The notes beneath the pieces are model-generated. The model saw only the letters and a program-made list of their open reading frames with translations. It ran no database searches and was not told the origin of the DNA. 64,000 bases of DNA from the NCBI GenBank assembly GCA_016719785.1, contig JADJYJ010000005.1:3395-67394 (forward strand), given 5' to 3'. The DNA comes from Candidatus Amarolinea dominans. GTDB lineage: Bacteria; Chloroflexota; Anaerolineae; SSC4; Amarolineaceae. Positions within the stretch are counted from its first letter, which is position 1; each line of letters opens with the position of its first letter. Made by a program: the position numbers and the translations under genes. Shown here piece after piece: positions 52,610-61,658 of this stretch.

Positions 52610-52695
52610 GCCTAACGCCAACCGTCAGCCGCCGGGGCCGTCAACATCGTCAATCGGCCCAGATCCTCCCCGGTCGGCTGCACGGAATGTTGGGC
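52610..52695 (-). repeat. attC site, family A (86 bp)
   Basis: GCCTAACGCCAACCGTCAGC ... cggaatGTTGGGC; variant R''. Confidence 0.87.
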
Positions 52696-52836
52696 AGCGG
52701 CCCCCCCGAACACGATCTGACCGGACGAGCCTGGCCGAACCAGCGACCCCTTCCATTCCAACCGCCTGCCCGTGAACGGCCGTCGCAGGACCGCCCAACG
52801 CCAACCGGTCTCCAATCTCCGCTCTCCGGCAGAGCC

Positions 52837-52922
52837 GCCCAACGCCAACCGTCAGCCGCCGGGGCCGCCAACATCGTCAACCGGCCCAGATCCTCCCCGG
52901 TCGGCTGCACGGAATGTTGAGC
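52837..52922 (-). repeat. attC site, family A (86 bp)
   Basis: GCCCAACGCCAACCGTCAGC ... cggaatGTTGAGC; R' still fits GTTRRRY. Confidence 0.87.
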
Positions 52923-53062
52923 AACGCCGCCACCAACAGAGCCTGACCGAACGAGCCTGGGCAAACCTGCGACCCCTTCCATTCCAACCGCCTGTCCATG
53001 GACGGCCGTCAAAGGACCGCCCCACACCAGCCGGTCTCCAATCTCTGGTCTCCGGCAGAGCA

Positions 53063-53191
53063 GCCCAACGGTTTGCGTTACCTGCGCTGGGGCGGGGACG
53101 GCGAAGCCGTCCAACTGGGAAAATGCTAAGGCGTGTGAAACTGCTTGGGATGTGCGCAGAATCCCCAGCGTCGGGTGCACCTTTGTTGGGC
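53063..53191 (-). repeat. attC site, family B (129 bp)
   Basis: GCCCAACGGTTTGCGTTACC tgcgctgggg ... ccccagcgtcgggtgcacct ttGTTGGGC; 75 bp after the HAD hydrolase stop. Confidence 0.88.
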
Positions 53192-53265
53192 AGGTTTTGC
53201 AAGACGGTCTTGAATTTGGTACTGTATTATTTACTTTCATTGGTGCATATATATTGGTGGATATT

Positions 53266-53896
53266 TTACCCAAACTTATCCATTAATTTTGGTATCTCTG
53301 ACATATCGCTAAATGTAATTGCGCCAGGAAACGTAGGGCAATCTTCGTTTGGTCGATATTGCAAGGCGAACATTTTTGCGGCGCAAGCAGCTTCAATTCC
53401 TATGTTGCTGTCATCAACTACAACACACTGCGCAGGAGCGAAGCCCATTGTACTTGCGGCGTGTTGAAAGAGTAAGGGTTCTGGCTTCCATGAGCCAACT
53501 TCATATGAACTAAAAATATGATTATCAAAGTAAATAGATAAACCGCTTACTTGAAGAGCTTGACGAATTTTTTTCGTTGGGGCACTGGATGCAATGCATA
53601 TTGGAAATCTAATAGAATTAAGCATTTCAATGACGTTTGGCATAGGCTTAAGTTGGCTAGAGAAAAGTTCGGAAACATGCTGCCGATAATCTATTTCAAA
53701 TTGTTTTGGCAGGTTATGTTTAAGGCGTTGTTCGATATCAGCAAAATTAGGCTAAGTTTTGACCACGATAACGTTGCGTCAATGTTCCAACCGATTCGTT
53801 CAACTCTGGTAAAAGATCAAGGAATGCCTGATTGCATAAATATTCGCTGTCAACAAGTGTTCCATCTAAATCGAAAATTATGCAAGATGATTTCAT
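53266..53896 (-). CDS. HAD-superfamily hydrolase (phosphatase/mutase-like), one frameshift
   Basis: It starts MKSSCIIFDLDGTLVDSEYL at 53896 with the DxDxT nucleophile motif. Near 53748 the frame shifts and the protein continues ILADIEQRLKHNLPKQFEID YRQHVSELF. Motif II lies in FPICIASSAPTKKIRQAL (Ser), Lys in SYEVGSWKPEPLLF, and the acidic motif IV in QCVVVDDSNIGIEAA. About 210 residues, beta-phosphoglucomutase-like subfamily. Substrate probably a sugar phosphate. The AT-rich composition differs from the host genes. Confidence 0.8.
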
Positions 53897-53914
53897 GATG
53901 ATTTCATGGTGACT

Positions 53915-54000
53915 GCCCAACGCTAACCGTCAGCCGCCGGGGCCGCCAACATTCTCAACCGGCCCAGATCCTCCCCGGTCGGCTGCACGGAATGTTGGGC
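53915..54000 (-). repeat. attC site, family A (86 bp)
   Basis: GCCCAACGCTAACCGTCAGC, aacattctcaac centre, GTTGGGC; same attctc variant as 62637. Confidence 0.87.
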
Positions 54001-54091
54001 AGCGCCCCCCCAGCAGAGCCTGACCGGACGAGCCTGGACAAACCAGCGAACCATTCCAGCCGTCTGCCTGTGGACGCCCCGCAGCAGCTCC

Positions 54092-54177
54092 GCCCAACGC
54101 CAACCGTCAGCCGCCGGGGCCGCCAACATCGTCAACCACCCCAGATCCTCCCCGGTCGGCTGCACGGAATGTTGGGC
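54092..54177 (-). repeat. attC site, family A (86 bp)
   Basis: GCCCAACGCCAACCGTCAGC ... GTTGGGC; flanks an ORF-less cassette. Confidence 0.87.
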
Positions 54178-54271
54178 AGCGGCGCCCTCAACAGAGCCTG
54201 ACAGGACGGGCCTGGGCGAACCAGCGTCCCCTTCCATTCCAACCGCCTGCCCGTGGACGCTCTGCTGCACC

Positions 54272-54356
54272 GCCCAACGCCAACCGTCAGCCGCCGGGGC
54301 CGCCAACATCGTCAACCGGCCCAGATCCTCCCCGGTCGGTGTACGGAATGTTGGGC
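54272..54356 (-). repeat. attC site, family A (85 bp)
   Basis: GCCCAACGCCAACCGTCAGC ... cggtgtacggaatGTTGGGC. Confidence 0.87.
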
Positions 54357-54448
54357 AGCGGCCCCCCCAGCAGAGCCTGACCGGACCGGCCTGGGCGAAC
54401 CAGCGAACCATTCCAACCGCCTGCCTGTGGACGCCCCGCAGCAGAGCC

Positions 54449-54536
54449 GCCCAACGGTAGAGTTCAGTTGGCGGCGTCCGTGACGTTCCCGACGAGCCCA
54501 GCTTGTCCGCCGCTCAACTGCAACGGCTTGTTATGG
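54449..54536 (-). repeat. attC-like site with GTTATGG core (copy 1)
   Basis: GCCCAACGGTAGAGTTCAGT tggcggcg ... cgccgctcaactgcaacggc ttGTTATGG. Arms pair well but R' departs from GTTRRRY. Confidence 0.65.
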
Positions 54537-54873
54537 CGCACGGGCCCGCCAACGTCCTCACCGCGCTGACCCGCCAACGTCGAGCGGGCAGACTGCGCCG
54601 CCTGCCCGCCAACGCCCCAGCGGGCCGAGGAACTCCCGATGGCTTCCTTCCCGTGCGCCGTAACGGTAGAGTTCAGTTGGCGGCGTCCGTGACGTTACCC
54701 ACGAGCCCAGCTTGTCCGCCGCTCAACTGCAACGGCTTGTTATGGCGCACGGGCCCGCCAACGTCCTCACCGCGCTGACCCGCCAACGTCGAGCGGGCAG
54801 ACTGCGCCGCCTGCCCGCCAACGCCCCAGCGGGCCGAGGAACTCCCGATGGCTTCCTTCCCGTGCGCCGTAAC
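54456..54873 (-). repeat. 209-bp tandem duplication of an ORF-less cassette
   Basis: 54456-54664 and 54665-54873 match except for a few bases (gttcccgacg against gttacccacg). Each holds one GTTATGG attC plus about 120 bp of GC-rich spacer without a gene. It looks like a cassette integrated twice or duplicated by unequal exchange. Confidence 0.85.
54657..54745 (-). repeat. attC-like site with GTTATGG core (copy 2)
   Basis: GCCGTAACGGTAGAGTTCAG ... GTTATGG; exact partner of copy 1 with its own R'' GCCGTAAC. Confidence 0.65.
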
Positions 54874-54955
54874 GGCCAAGCGTCAGCCGCCGGGGGCAAT
54901 CCACGTCCCAAACGAGTCGAGATCACCCCCGGTCGGCTGGAAGCGGTTGTTGGGA
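54866..54955 (-). repeat. attC-like site, divergent relative of family A
   Basis: GCCGTAACGGCCAAGCGTCA gccgccggggg ... cccccggtcggctggaagcg gttGTTGGGA. Arms as in family A, centre unrelated. Confidence 0.65.
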
Positions 54956-55060
54956 GGCGACCCAGGGCAGGAACGAAACCGGCGACCCTGACCCAGCGCC
55001 GCAAGCGGAACCCGGTGGATGGATCTCGCCGAAATCAGCCCCCCTGCTCCCCCACCCAGC

Positions 55061-55146
55061 CCCCAACGCCAACCGTCAGCCGCCGGGGCCGTCAACATCG
55101 TCAATCGGCCCAGATCCTCCCCGGTCGGCTGCACGGAATGTTGGGC
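55061..55146 (-). repeat. attC site, family A (86 bp)
   Basis: CCCCAACGCCAACCGTCAGC ... GTTGGGC; first base of R'' is C instead of G. Confidence 0.82.
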
Positions 55147-55247
55147 AGCGCCACCCCAAGCACCACTTGACCGGACGAGCCTGGCCGAACCAGCGACCCC
55201 TTCCTACTTCCTCATTCAGCATTCAGCATTCAGCATTCAGCGAAGCC

Positions 55248-55333
55248 GCCCAACGCCAACCGTCAGCCGCCGGGGCTGCCAACATCGTCAACCGGCCCAG
55301 ATCCTCCCCGGTCGGCTGCACGGAATGTTGGGC
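55248..55333 (-). repeat. attC site, family A (86 bp)
   Basis: GCCCAACGCCAACCGTCAGC ... GTTGGGC. Just left of it, cattcagcattcagcattca is a short tandem repeat. Confidence 0.87.
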
Positions 55334-55531
55334 AGCGGCCCCCCAAGCACGACCTGACCGAACGAGCATGGCCGAACCAGCGACCCCTTCCATTCCAACC
55401 GCCCGCCCGTGAACGGCCGTCGCAGGACCGCCCAACGCCAACCGGTCTCCAATCTCTGGTCTCCGGTCTCAGGACAGAGATCAGAGATCAGGTGTGTGGA
55501 AGGCGAGAGTTCTCCGCTCTCCGGCAGACCC

Positions 55532-55660
55532 GCCCAACGATAGGTGTAAGCCGCTGGCGCGTACTTCGCTAGGGCGACTCGCTTGAACTACCAGAAACTA
55601 CACGGCGGCGGCACGGTTGGTCGGCGCGGAGCGCCAGTCGGCTTGACACCCGGGTTGGGC
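55532..55660 (-). repeat. attC site, family D (129 bp)
   Basis: GCCCAACGATAGGTGTAAGC cgctggcgcg ... cttgacacccggGTTGGGC. Confidence 0.85.
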
Positions 55661-55689
55661 GGCGTTTTGGATATACCGAAGCCCGAAAA

Positions 55690-55741
55690 ATGCTTGAAAA
55701 TGCCGCAGAATCCCACACGTCGGGTGCTCGCTTTGTTGGGC
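55690..55741 (-). repeat. 3' half of a family B attC
   Basis: aaaatgcttgaaaatgccgc agaatcccac ... gctcgctttGTTGGGC without the left arm. It sits 68 bp from the DinB stop; the complete family D site next to it may serve instead. Confidence 0.7.
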
Positions 55742-55808
55742 GCGATTTTTTTTACACAAAACTTGGCTGGGTATGGAACGTAATCTCCCATGAGATTAAT
55801 TTGTGGCA

Positions 55809-56297
55809 TTAACGCCAGCCGAAACTATTACTTTCCCAACTCAATAAATCTCCTTCAATATGATTCTTCAGTCCTGCTTTTTCCATCAAAAACATAATTT
55901 GGGCACGATGATGCATATTGTGAGTGATTACATGACCAATTGCACCACCAAAGGTCTTTTTCATAGGTGGGTTGTCGAGAGTATCGATAAAACAATCATC
56001 GTAACGTTCTTCTCGCACAATATTACGCGCTAAATTGGCAAAATCTCGACTAACGATGCTCAAACGTTCAAGTAATTCTGGAATCGTATTTCCAGTTTTG
56101 TCCTGAACGGCTCGCTCATAAAGTAAATCTGTCCAAATTTCCATGTTTTCAATAACGTGGATGAAAGTTTCGCGAAGCGACTTGTGGTCAATATCAAATT
56201 CTTTATCTAGCAAATCATCAGGTAATGACTGGGACGCTAAAAGAAGTTGGCGAGTTGTCCAAGTATCGTGACCAAGCAATCTATCAAGAATATCCAT
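55809..56297 (-). CDS. DinB-family protein
   Basis: A 162-residue protein from ATG 56297 (ggagac upstream). Four-helix bundle with metal ligands: the His in RLLGHDTWTTRQLL or in FIHVIENMEIW, and IGHVITHNMHHRAQIMFLME K. The pair H-x3-H near residues 125-135 is the DinB signature. Members are metal-dependent thiol transferases or stress proteins; here the substrate is unknown. Single-gene cassette. Confidence 0.85.
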   Translation of the reverse strand: MDILDRLLGHDTWTTRQLLLASQSLPDDLLDKEFDIDHKSLRETFIHVIENMEIWTDLLYERAVQDKTGNTIPELLERLSIVSRDFANLARNIVREERYDDCFIDTLDNPPMKKTFGGAIGHVITHNMHHRAQIMFLMEKAGLKNHIEGDLLSWESNSFGWR

Positions 56298-56340
56298 TAG
56301 GTCTCCGAAATTTCAGTAGATGATGATGGTAATGCCCAGC

Positions 56341-56436
56341 GCCCAACGGCACGCTTCACCTGCGCCGCAGCGTCCGAATCTCGCGTCACGCACACAACCG
56401 CCGCCGCTGCGGCGTCAGGTGCAAGCAGTGTTAGGC
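56341..56436 (-). repeat. attC site, family C (96 bp)
   Basis: GCCCAACGGCACGCTTCACC tgcgccgcag ... ctgcggcgtcaggtgcaagc agtGTTAGGC. Its cassette tail (56437-56500) resembles the tail at 49527-52060 minus IS21. Confidence 0.85.
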
Positions 56437-56533
56437 CAGGCCCAAGCGCCAGACCCGCCAAACAACGAACGCCGCCTGAAACGGCGAACTGTGTTGACGA
56501 CCAACTGCGTGCCCCACAAGACGAGCGGCAGAG

Positions 56534-56881
56534 CTACTCCGCCAACAGCAGACCGACTTTTTGCAGAATTTCACGCGTGACGACCGGTGGCAAAGCGCAA
56601 ATAAACGCCACGTCGCGGGCTTGCCAATCCAGACTCTTGACTTGATCCGCCAAGATCACGCCACTGACGGGGAGGCTCTGCGGCAGACTCACCTCGAAAG
56701 GATACCCCTTGATGGCGCTGGTAATCGGACACAAGAGCGCCAAGCCAACTTTGGCATTATAGGAAAGCGGCGACAACACTACCGCCGGACGTCGCCCCGC
56801 TTGCTCATGGCCGGCCTGAGGAGTGAAAGTGAGCCACACAATATCGCCACGGCGTGGCACATACGTTGATGCTGCTACCAC
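56534..56881 (-). CDS. mazF: MazF/PemK-type mRNA interferase toxin
   Basis: A 115-residue protein. The GTG start at 56881 overlaps the mazE stop by 7 bp. YVPRRGDIVWLTFTPQAGHE QAGRRPAVVLSPLSYNAKVG LALLCPITS is the conserved SH3-like barrel with the R-R-P-A-V-V-L-S motif, and GVILADQVKSLDW the second conserved strand with the catalytic Thr/Ser region. It cleaves mRNA at short sequences when free of MazE. Confidence 0.92.
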   Translation of the reverse strand: MVAASTYVPRRGDIVWLTFTPQAGHEQAGRRPAVVLSPLSYNAKVGLALLCPITSAIKGYPFEVSLPQSLPVSGVILADQVKSLDWQARDVAFICALPPVVTREILQKVGLLLAE

Positions 56882-57117
56882 GCTTCACCCCCCACGGCTG
56901 GGCCAGTGGAGATTTCACTGTGGCGGTTGAAGTCGGTAACTTGGGTCAGGAGCGCTTCCAGGCTGAAAGCGGGTTTGAGCACCGGCACGATTACCAACTG
57001 ACGATCGTGCAGCGAAAGCTGCACAGGCGAGTTGTCTGTCAGTCCGACTTCATCAGCCAGCGGTTTGGGAATCCGCACGGCGAGACTGTTACCCCAACGC
57101 TGTACACGAGTTTCCAT
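56875..57117 (-). CDS. mazE: MazE/AbrB-type antitoxin
   Basis: An 80-residue protein. METRVQRWGNSLAVRIPKPL ADEVGLTDNSPVQLSLHDRQ LVIVP is a complete SpoVT/AbrB swapped-hairpin DNA-binding domain. The C-terminal LKPAFSLEALLTQVTDFNRH SE binds the toxin. ATG 57117 has aaggagaaac upstream. With mazF it forms a two-gene TA cassette that would penalise loss of this part of the array. Confidence 0.92.
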   Translation of the reverse strand: METRVQRWGNSLAVRIPKPLADEVGLTDNSPVQLSLHDRQLVIVPVLKPAFSLEALLTQVTDFNRHSEISTGPAVGGEAW

Positions 57118-57245
57118 ACGTTTCTCCTTGTTTTAGTATCTACATAGAAGATACGTCCGATTCTCGTGTTTGTCAAATCGGGGGTGACGCGACGCGCGTT
57201 GCTGGAAAGAATGTGCTTGTGAAGGGCGCGAATTACATGGGACGG

Positions 57246-57331
57246 CCCCAACGCCAACCGTCAGCCGCCGGGGCCGCCAACACCGTCAACCGGCCCAGAT
57301 CCTCCCCGGTCGGCTGCACGGAATGTTGGGC
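57246..57331 (-). repeat. attC site, family A (86 bp)
   Basis: CCCCAACGCCAACCGTCAGC, aacaccgtcaac centre, GTTGGGC. Confidence 0.83.
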
Positions 57332-57424
57332 AGCGCCGCCCCGAGCACGGCCTGACCGGACGAGCCTGGGAAAACCAGTGAACCATTCCAACCGCCTGCC
57401 TGTGGACGCTCCCGCAGCAGCTCC

Positions 57425-57510
57425 GCCCAACGCCAACCGTCAGCCGCCGGGGCCGCCAACGTCGTCAATCAGCCCAGATCCTCCCCGGTCGGCTGCACGG
57501 AATGTTGGGC
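57425..57510 (-). repeat. attC site, family A (86 bp)
   Basis: GCCCAACGCCAACCGTCAGC ... GTTGGGC; ORF-less cassettes on both sides. Confidence 0.87.
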
Positions 57511-57636
57511 AGCGACGCCCGCAGCAGAAACATGATCTGCCCCCGCCGCCAGCGGAGCCTGACAGGACGGACCTGGGCAAACCAGCAACCCCTTCCATTC
57601 CAACCGCCTGCCCGTGGACGCCCCCGCAGCAGAGCC

Positions 57637-57766
57637 GCCCAACGGTTTGCGTTACCCGCGCTGGGGCGGGCGGCGGAACGCCGTCCGACTGGAAAAAGGA
57701 TAAGGCGTAGAAAAAGGCTTGGAATCGCGCCAGACTCCCCAGCGTCGGGTGCATGCTTTGTTGGGC
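57637..57766 (-). repeat. attC site, family B (130 bp)
   Basis: GCCCAACGGTTTGCGTTACC cgcgctgggg ... ccccagcgtcgggtgcatgc tttGTTGGGC; 3' attC of the large pepD-permease cassette. Confidence 0.88.
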
Positions 57767-57855
57767 ATTTTCGGATTTTACACGATACATTGCTAAAAAA
57801 CGAAACCCTATTAATTTCCTAGAGTGGTGGACCCACACTACTTTTCGTGATGCGT

Positions 57856-59343
57856 CTATTGATACGACGCTAACAGGTTCACAAGAAAATCCCACACCCG
57901 AGAAATTGAGGGGATATGCGCGCGCTCATCCGGCGAATGGCAATCTCTAATCGTGGGACCAAACGAAATCATATCCATGCCCTCGTATTTTGACCCGATA
58001 ATCCCACATTCAAGCCCGGCGTGACACGATTCGACTCCAGGCTCTATTCCGAAAAGCTTGCGATAGGTTTCCTGACAGCGGGCTAACAATGGCGACGCCA
58101 TATTCGGATTCCAGCCCGGATACGCGGCACTGCTATTGACAGAAGCCCCAGCAAGCAGAGCCAACGCTTCGATCCGGGCCGTGAGTTCGTCGAGCCGCGA
58201 TCTCGCGGAACTACGTTGACTGCTCAAAACATTTAGCAGGCTATTGCGGATTTCGACAATGGCAAGATTGTTCGACGTTTCCACAAGCCCTTCGATAGCC
58301 GGTGACATGCGAGCCACTCCATGCGGAAGCGCGCACAAGAGGTTGATGATGGTATCTGTGTTCTGCTGGCTTAATCCGGTTCGAAGTCGTTCTTTGGCGA
58401 AATAGTCGAAGGCCGCCGTTGCATAGCCTGTAAAATCGGAAGCCGCTTCAGTCAGACGTATCGTCACATCGGGATCGTCAGGATACTCTTGTCGGACAAT
58501 GCATTCATAGTCAGCCATTTGCGCTTGTATCGCCGGAACATATTTCGGATCAACCGCGAACGTGGCTTCGGCTTCGCGCGTGATGGCATTTGCGATGGAA
58601 CCGCCTTTGAACGCAATCAATCTGATCTCGTAGGACGCTCGGATCCAGTTCAGGGCGCGCGCCACAATTTTATTGGCATTCGCTCTGTATTTTCGAATGT
58701 CATCTCCGGAATGACCTCCCCTCATGCCTGTTGCACTTAATGTAAAGGGTTTTACAGGCTCCGGAAGCGAAGCAAACGTGAGCGGCAGCGTGATGGTCGT
58801 AGTTCTGCCACCGGCGCAGCCAACGGTGAACATGCCTTCCTCTTCGGAATCAATATTCAGCAAGATTCGACCCCGCACAAACTCCGGCCCCAGGGCGCTT
58901 GCTCCGCTCATCCCGACCTCTTCATCCACTGTAAACAGTAATTCCAGCGGCGGGTGCGCCAGGTTTGGATCCTTTGCCAGAACCAATCCCATGGCAACTC
59001 CGATGCCATTGTCAGCGCCCAGCGTGGTCTGATCGGCTTTCAGCCAGTCCCCGTCATGGACGAGTCGAATCGGGTCGGTCTTGAAATCATGTTTCGACTC
59101 GGGCGTCTTCTGCCCAACCATGTCGGTATGCCCTTGAATAACCACAATTGGAGCCTGTTCATATCCTGCAGCCGCCGGAATGCGGATGACCACATTCCCC
59201 ACGCTGTCGGCCTGATACTCGAAACCATGATCCCCGGCCCACTGTTGCAGCCAATGCGAGATGGCCGCCTCATTGCCAGAGCAGCGAGGGATCGCCGCAA
59301 TTTGGCTAAACGTGTCAAGAATCTCATGTGTTATTGCATTCAT
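57856..59343 (-). CDS. pepD: Aminoacyl-histidine dipeptidase (peptidase D, M20 family)
   Basis: A 495-residue protein from ATG 59343 (aaggagag upstream). The metal centre is visible in order: VVIQGHTDMVG (His and Asp), TTLGADNGIGVAMGL (bridging Asp), LFTVDEEVGMSGA (catalytic Glu and metal Glu), NIDSEEEG (Asp), and C-terminal CHAGLECG plus SPDERAHI. RGGHSGDDI is the dimerisation-domain motif. It cleaves Xaa-His and other dipeptides in the cytosol. The downstream partner in the same cassette is an amino acid permease, suggesting a peptide/amino-acid scavenging unit. Confidence 0.95.
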   Translation of the reverse strand: MNAITHEILDTFSQIAAIPRCSGNEAAISHWLQQWAGDHGFEYQADSVGNVVIRIPAAAGYEQAPIVVIQGHTDMVGQKTPESKHDFKTDPIRLVHDGDWLKADQTTLGADNGIGVAMGLVLAKDPNLAHPPLELLFTVDEEVGMSGASALGPEFVRGRILLNIDSEEEGMFTVGCAGGRTTTITLPLTFASLPEPVKPFTLSATGMRGGHSGDDIRKYRANANKIVARALNWIRASYEIRLIAFKGGSIANAITREAEATFAVDPKYVPAIQAQMADYECIVRQEYPDDPDVTIRLTEAASDFTGYATAAFDYFAKERLRTGLSQQNTDTIINLLCALPHGVARMSPAIEGLVETSNNLAIVEIRNSLLNVLSSQRSSARSRLDELTARIEALALLAGASVNSSAAYPGWNPNMASPLLARCQETYRKLFGIEPGVESCHAGLECGIIGSKYEGMDMISFGPTIRDCHSPDERAHIPSISRVWDFLVNLLASYQ

Positions 59344-59614
59344 CGTATCTCTCCTTTGATACTACAGGAATAACATACTAAGAACAAAAAGGTGGTCATG
59401 CCCGTACATCATTCTTTCCCATGCAAGATTACCGTAGTCTCATTGTGGCGGGTGAGTGGATAGGTCATGTTGGCTCCTTTGAAAATCAACCTGAAAGGTT
59501 TTGGGAAACCTCTCAGGTTTGACCATAGACACTGGATCCGTTCGATGGGATGCTGCTTCTGGAGCATTCCCATCCAACGGTCCCAGTGCCTGACTATATT
59601 GCCAACAAGAAATG

Positions 59615-61051
59615 CTATTTTCCGCCCGCTGCTAATGTCGCAAGATACTTCCGCTTTGTGAGCCAGGTGAATCCGTACCCCACGGCAATCAGGACAATCG
59701 GTCCGGCATACGTCTGGAGCACCAAGCCTATCGCCTCGCTGGTGCTCTCCGAGCCCATGACATAATCCAACCCGGCGCCGAGGTATGCGGCAAAACTCAA
59801 CGCCAATGTGACGCCGGCCGCAGTGTATGCGACCGAATCCGCTTTCAACATGGTAAACGGCGCTTCCATTTTCTTGTGCCTGAAGACAATATACGCCGCG
59901 ACCAGGATAATATACGGTATCACTAGCGACAGGGCTGTCATATTGGTCACGAGTACGAAAAACGATTCAACGCCACTCAGCCCGAACAACGGAATCGCTA
60001 TCAGAACAATCACAACCGCGGCTTGCGTCCAAAGCGCGTTCTTCAACGTGCCTGTCTTATCTTTGTTGGTAAGGAAACGCGGAAATGTGCCCTCCGGCAC
60101 GTCGGCAAACATCGCCCTGATCGGCGATTCCATCCATACAACAAAACCGCCTATGGAGGCAACGAATGTAACAAAGGCAACCAGACGGACCATTATTGCG
60201 CCGTTGAGTCCGAAGTTCTCCGCCAGAATCTGATACACAACGTATTCGGCATTCGCCAAGCCAGCCTCAGTAAGGGCTTCCGGCGAGGCAACCAGACTCA
60301 CAGCCAGCGAGCCGATAATATACGCCGCAGCTACAAACAACGTCGCAATAATCACGCCGCGCGGGAAGTTCCTGCTCGGCTTGTCGACATCAGTGATATA
60401 GGTTCCAGCGACCTCAGCGCCTGCGACAGCGAGGAGCAGCCATGCAAACGTGGCAAAATAGGTAATGTCAAAATCAGGCATCACGTTCCCAGCCGTGAAT
60501 GCCGTCGCAGACGGTGTTCCAAGCAACAGTCCGACACCGGCGAACACGATGAACAGCACGACGAGAAGGATCGTGAGCGGGCCTCCCACATCGCTAAGCT
60601 TTGAAAAGGAGCGCACACCTCTGGCGGCGACCAACGTCAGCAGAACACATAGGACCATCCCCATGTACGGCAACAGGTTGGCATTTGCATCAGTGAATCT
60701 ATTCTCCCCGAAGATTGCCCACGATGCCATGACGGGCAGTCTGGCAAAGACATACTGCAGATAAAACAAATTGGCAACGAAATACGACCAGGTGCTGATA
60801 AAAGCCCATTTCTCCCCGAGGCTGCATTCAACCCAACTGTATATCCCGCCGCCTTTCTCTTGGTTTGCGGACGCCAACTCTGCAATAAAGGCCGAGAGCG
60901 GCAGGAAGAAGAAGAGGGAGACCACCAGCCACGATGGAATCGCAGCCGGACCCAACGCAACGGCGTTGGTGGTAACGTTACGGAACCCGAAGGTTGGCAC
61001 AAAGATCAACATGACTAGTGTCAACAGACCTAACTTCTTTGCGGTTTTCAT
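59615..61051 (-). CDS. APC-superfamily amino acid permease (AGT/GadC-like)
   Basis: A 478-residue protein from ATG 61051 (aaaggag upstream); a longer in-frame start exists at 61132. Twelve helices, beginning KLGLLTLVMLIFVPTFGFRN V. The conserved first unwound helix and FIAELASANQEKGGGIYSWV are the glutamate:GABA antiporter subgroup hallmark. Other helices include FAWLLLAVAGAEVAGTYITD V and IVLIAVGYGFTWL. It probably imports amino acids or exchanges a substrate for a product of the dipeptidase encoded 271 bp downstream. The spacer 59344-59614 holds no gene. Confidence 0.88.
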   Translation of the reverse strand: MKTAKKLGLLTLVMLIFVPTFGFRNVTTNAVALGPAAIPSWLVVSLFFFLPLSAFIAELASANQEKGGGIYSWVECSLGEKWAFISTWSYFVANLFYLQYVFARLPVMASWAIFGENRFTDANANLLPYMGMVLCVLLTLVAARGVRSFSKLSDVGGPLTILLVVLFIVFAGVGLLLGTPSATAFTAGNVMPDFDITYFATFAWLLLAVAGAEVAGTYITDVDKPSRNFPRGVIIATLFVAAAYIIGSLAVSLVASPEALTEAGLANAEYVVYQILAENFGLNGAIMVRLVAFVTFVASIGGFVVWMESPIRAMFADVPEGTFPRFLTNKDKTGTLKNALWTQAAVVIVLIAIPLFGLSGVESFFVLVTNMTALSLVIPYIILVAAYIVFRHKKMEAPFTMLKADSVAYTAAGVTLALSFAAYLGAGLDYVMGSESTSEAIGLVLQTYAGPIVLIAVGYGFTWLTKRKYLATLAAGGK

Positions 61052-61204
61052 GAGCAGCTCCTTTCCATTCAACAAGATTTTTGCTTCTTGACGCAACGCA
61101 TCAAACGCGATTGACCCGAAAACTACGAACACGAAGGTAAACAGGACTACTCTTTCATAATTTTCTCTCCTTTTGCTTGATAAGCACAGGCCCTAGCAAC
61201 AGCC

Positions 61205-61290
61205 GCCCAACGCCAACCGTCAGCCGCCGGGGCCGCCAACACCGTCAACCGGCCCAGATCCTCCCCGGTCGGCTGCACGGAATGTTGGGC
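61205..61290 (-). repeat. attC site, family A (86 bp)
   Basis: GCCCAACGCCAACCGTCAGC, aacaccgtcaac centre, GTTGGGC. First of nine consecutive family A sites. Confidence 0.88.
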
Positions 61291-61388
61291 AGCGGTGCCA
61301 CCAGCAGAGCCTGACCGGACGGGCCTGGGCAAACCAGCGAACCCTTCCATTCCAACCGCCTGCCTATGGACGCCCCCGCCGAAGCTCC

Positions 61389-61474
61389 GCCCAACCCCAA
61401 CCCCCAGCCGCCGGGGCCGCCAACACCGTCAACCGGCCCAGATCCTCCCCGGTCGGCTGCACGGAATGTTGGGC
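61389..61474 (-). repeat. attC site, family A (86 bp)
   Basis: GCCCAACCCCAACCCCCAGC; left arm slightly changed, right arm consensus GTTGGGC. Confidence 0.84.
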
Positions 61475-61572
61475 AGCGCCGCCCCCAGCAGAGCCTGACC
61501 GAACGGGCCTGGGCAAACCAACAAACCCTTCCATTCCAACCGCCTGCCTGTGGACGCCCCCGCAGCAGAGCC

Positions 61573-61658
61573 GCCCAACGCCAACCGTCAGCCGCCGGGG
61601 CCGCCAACATCGTCAACCGGCCCAGATCCTCCCCGGTCGGCTGCACGGAATGTTGGGC
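61573..61658 (-). repeat. attC site, family A (86 bp)
   Basis: Consensus GCCCAACGCCAACCGTCAGC ... GTTGGGC. Confidence 0.88.

Noticed and set aside
53915..55441. A CRISPR-like array because of regularly spaced repeats
   Set aside because: Repeats are 85-86 bp imperfect palindromes with GCCCAAC/GTTGGGC cores, and spacers are nearly identical to each other, the opposite of CRISPR spacers.
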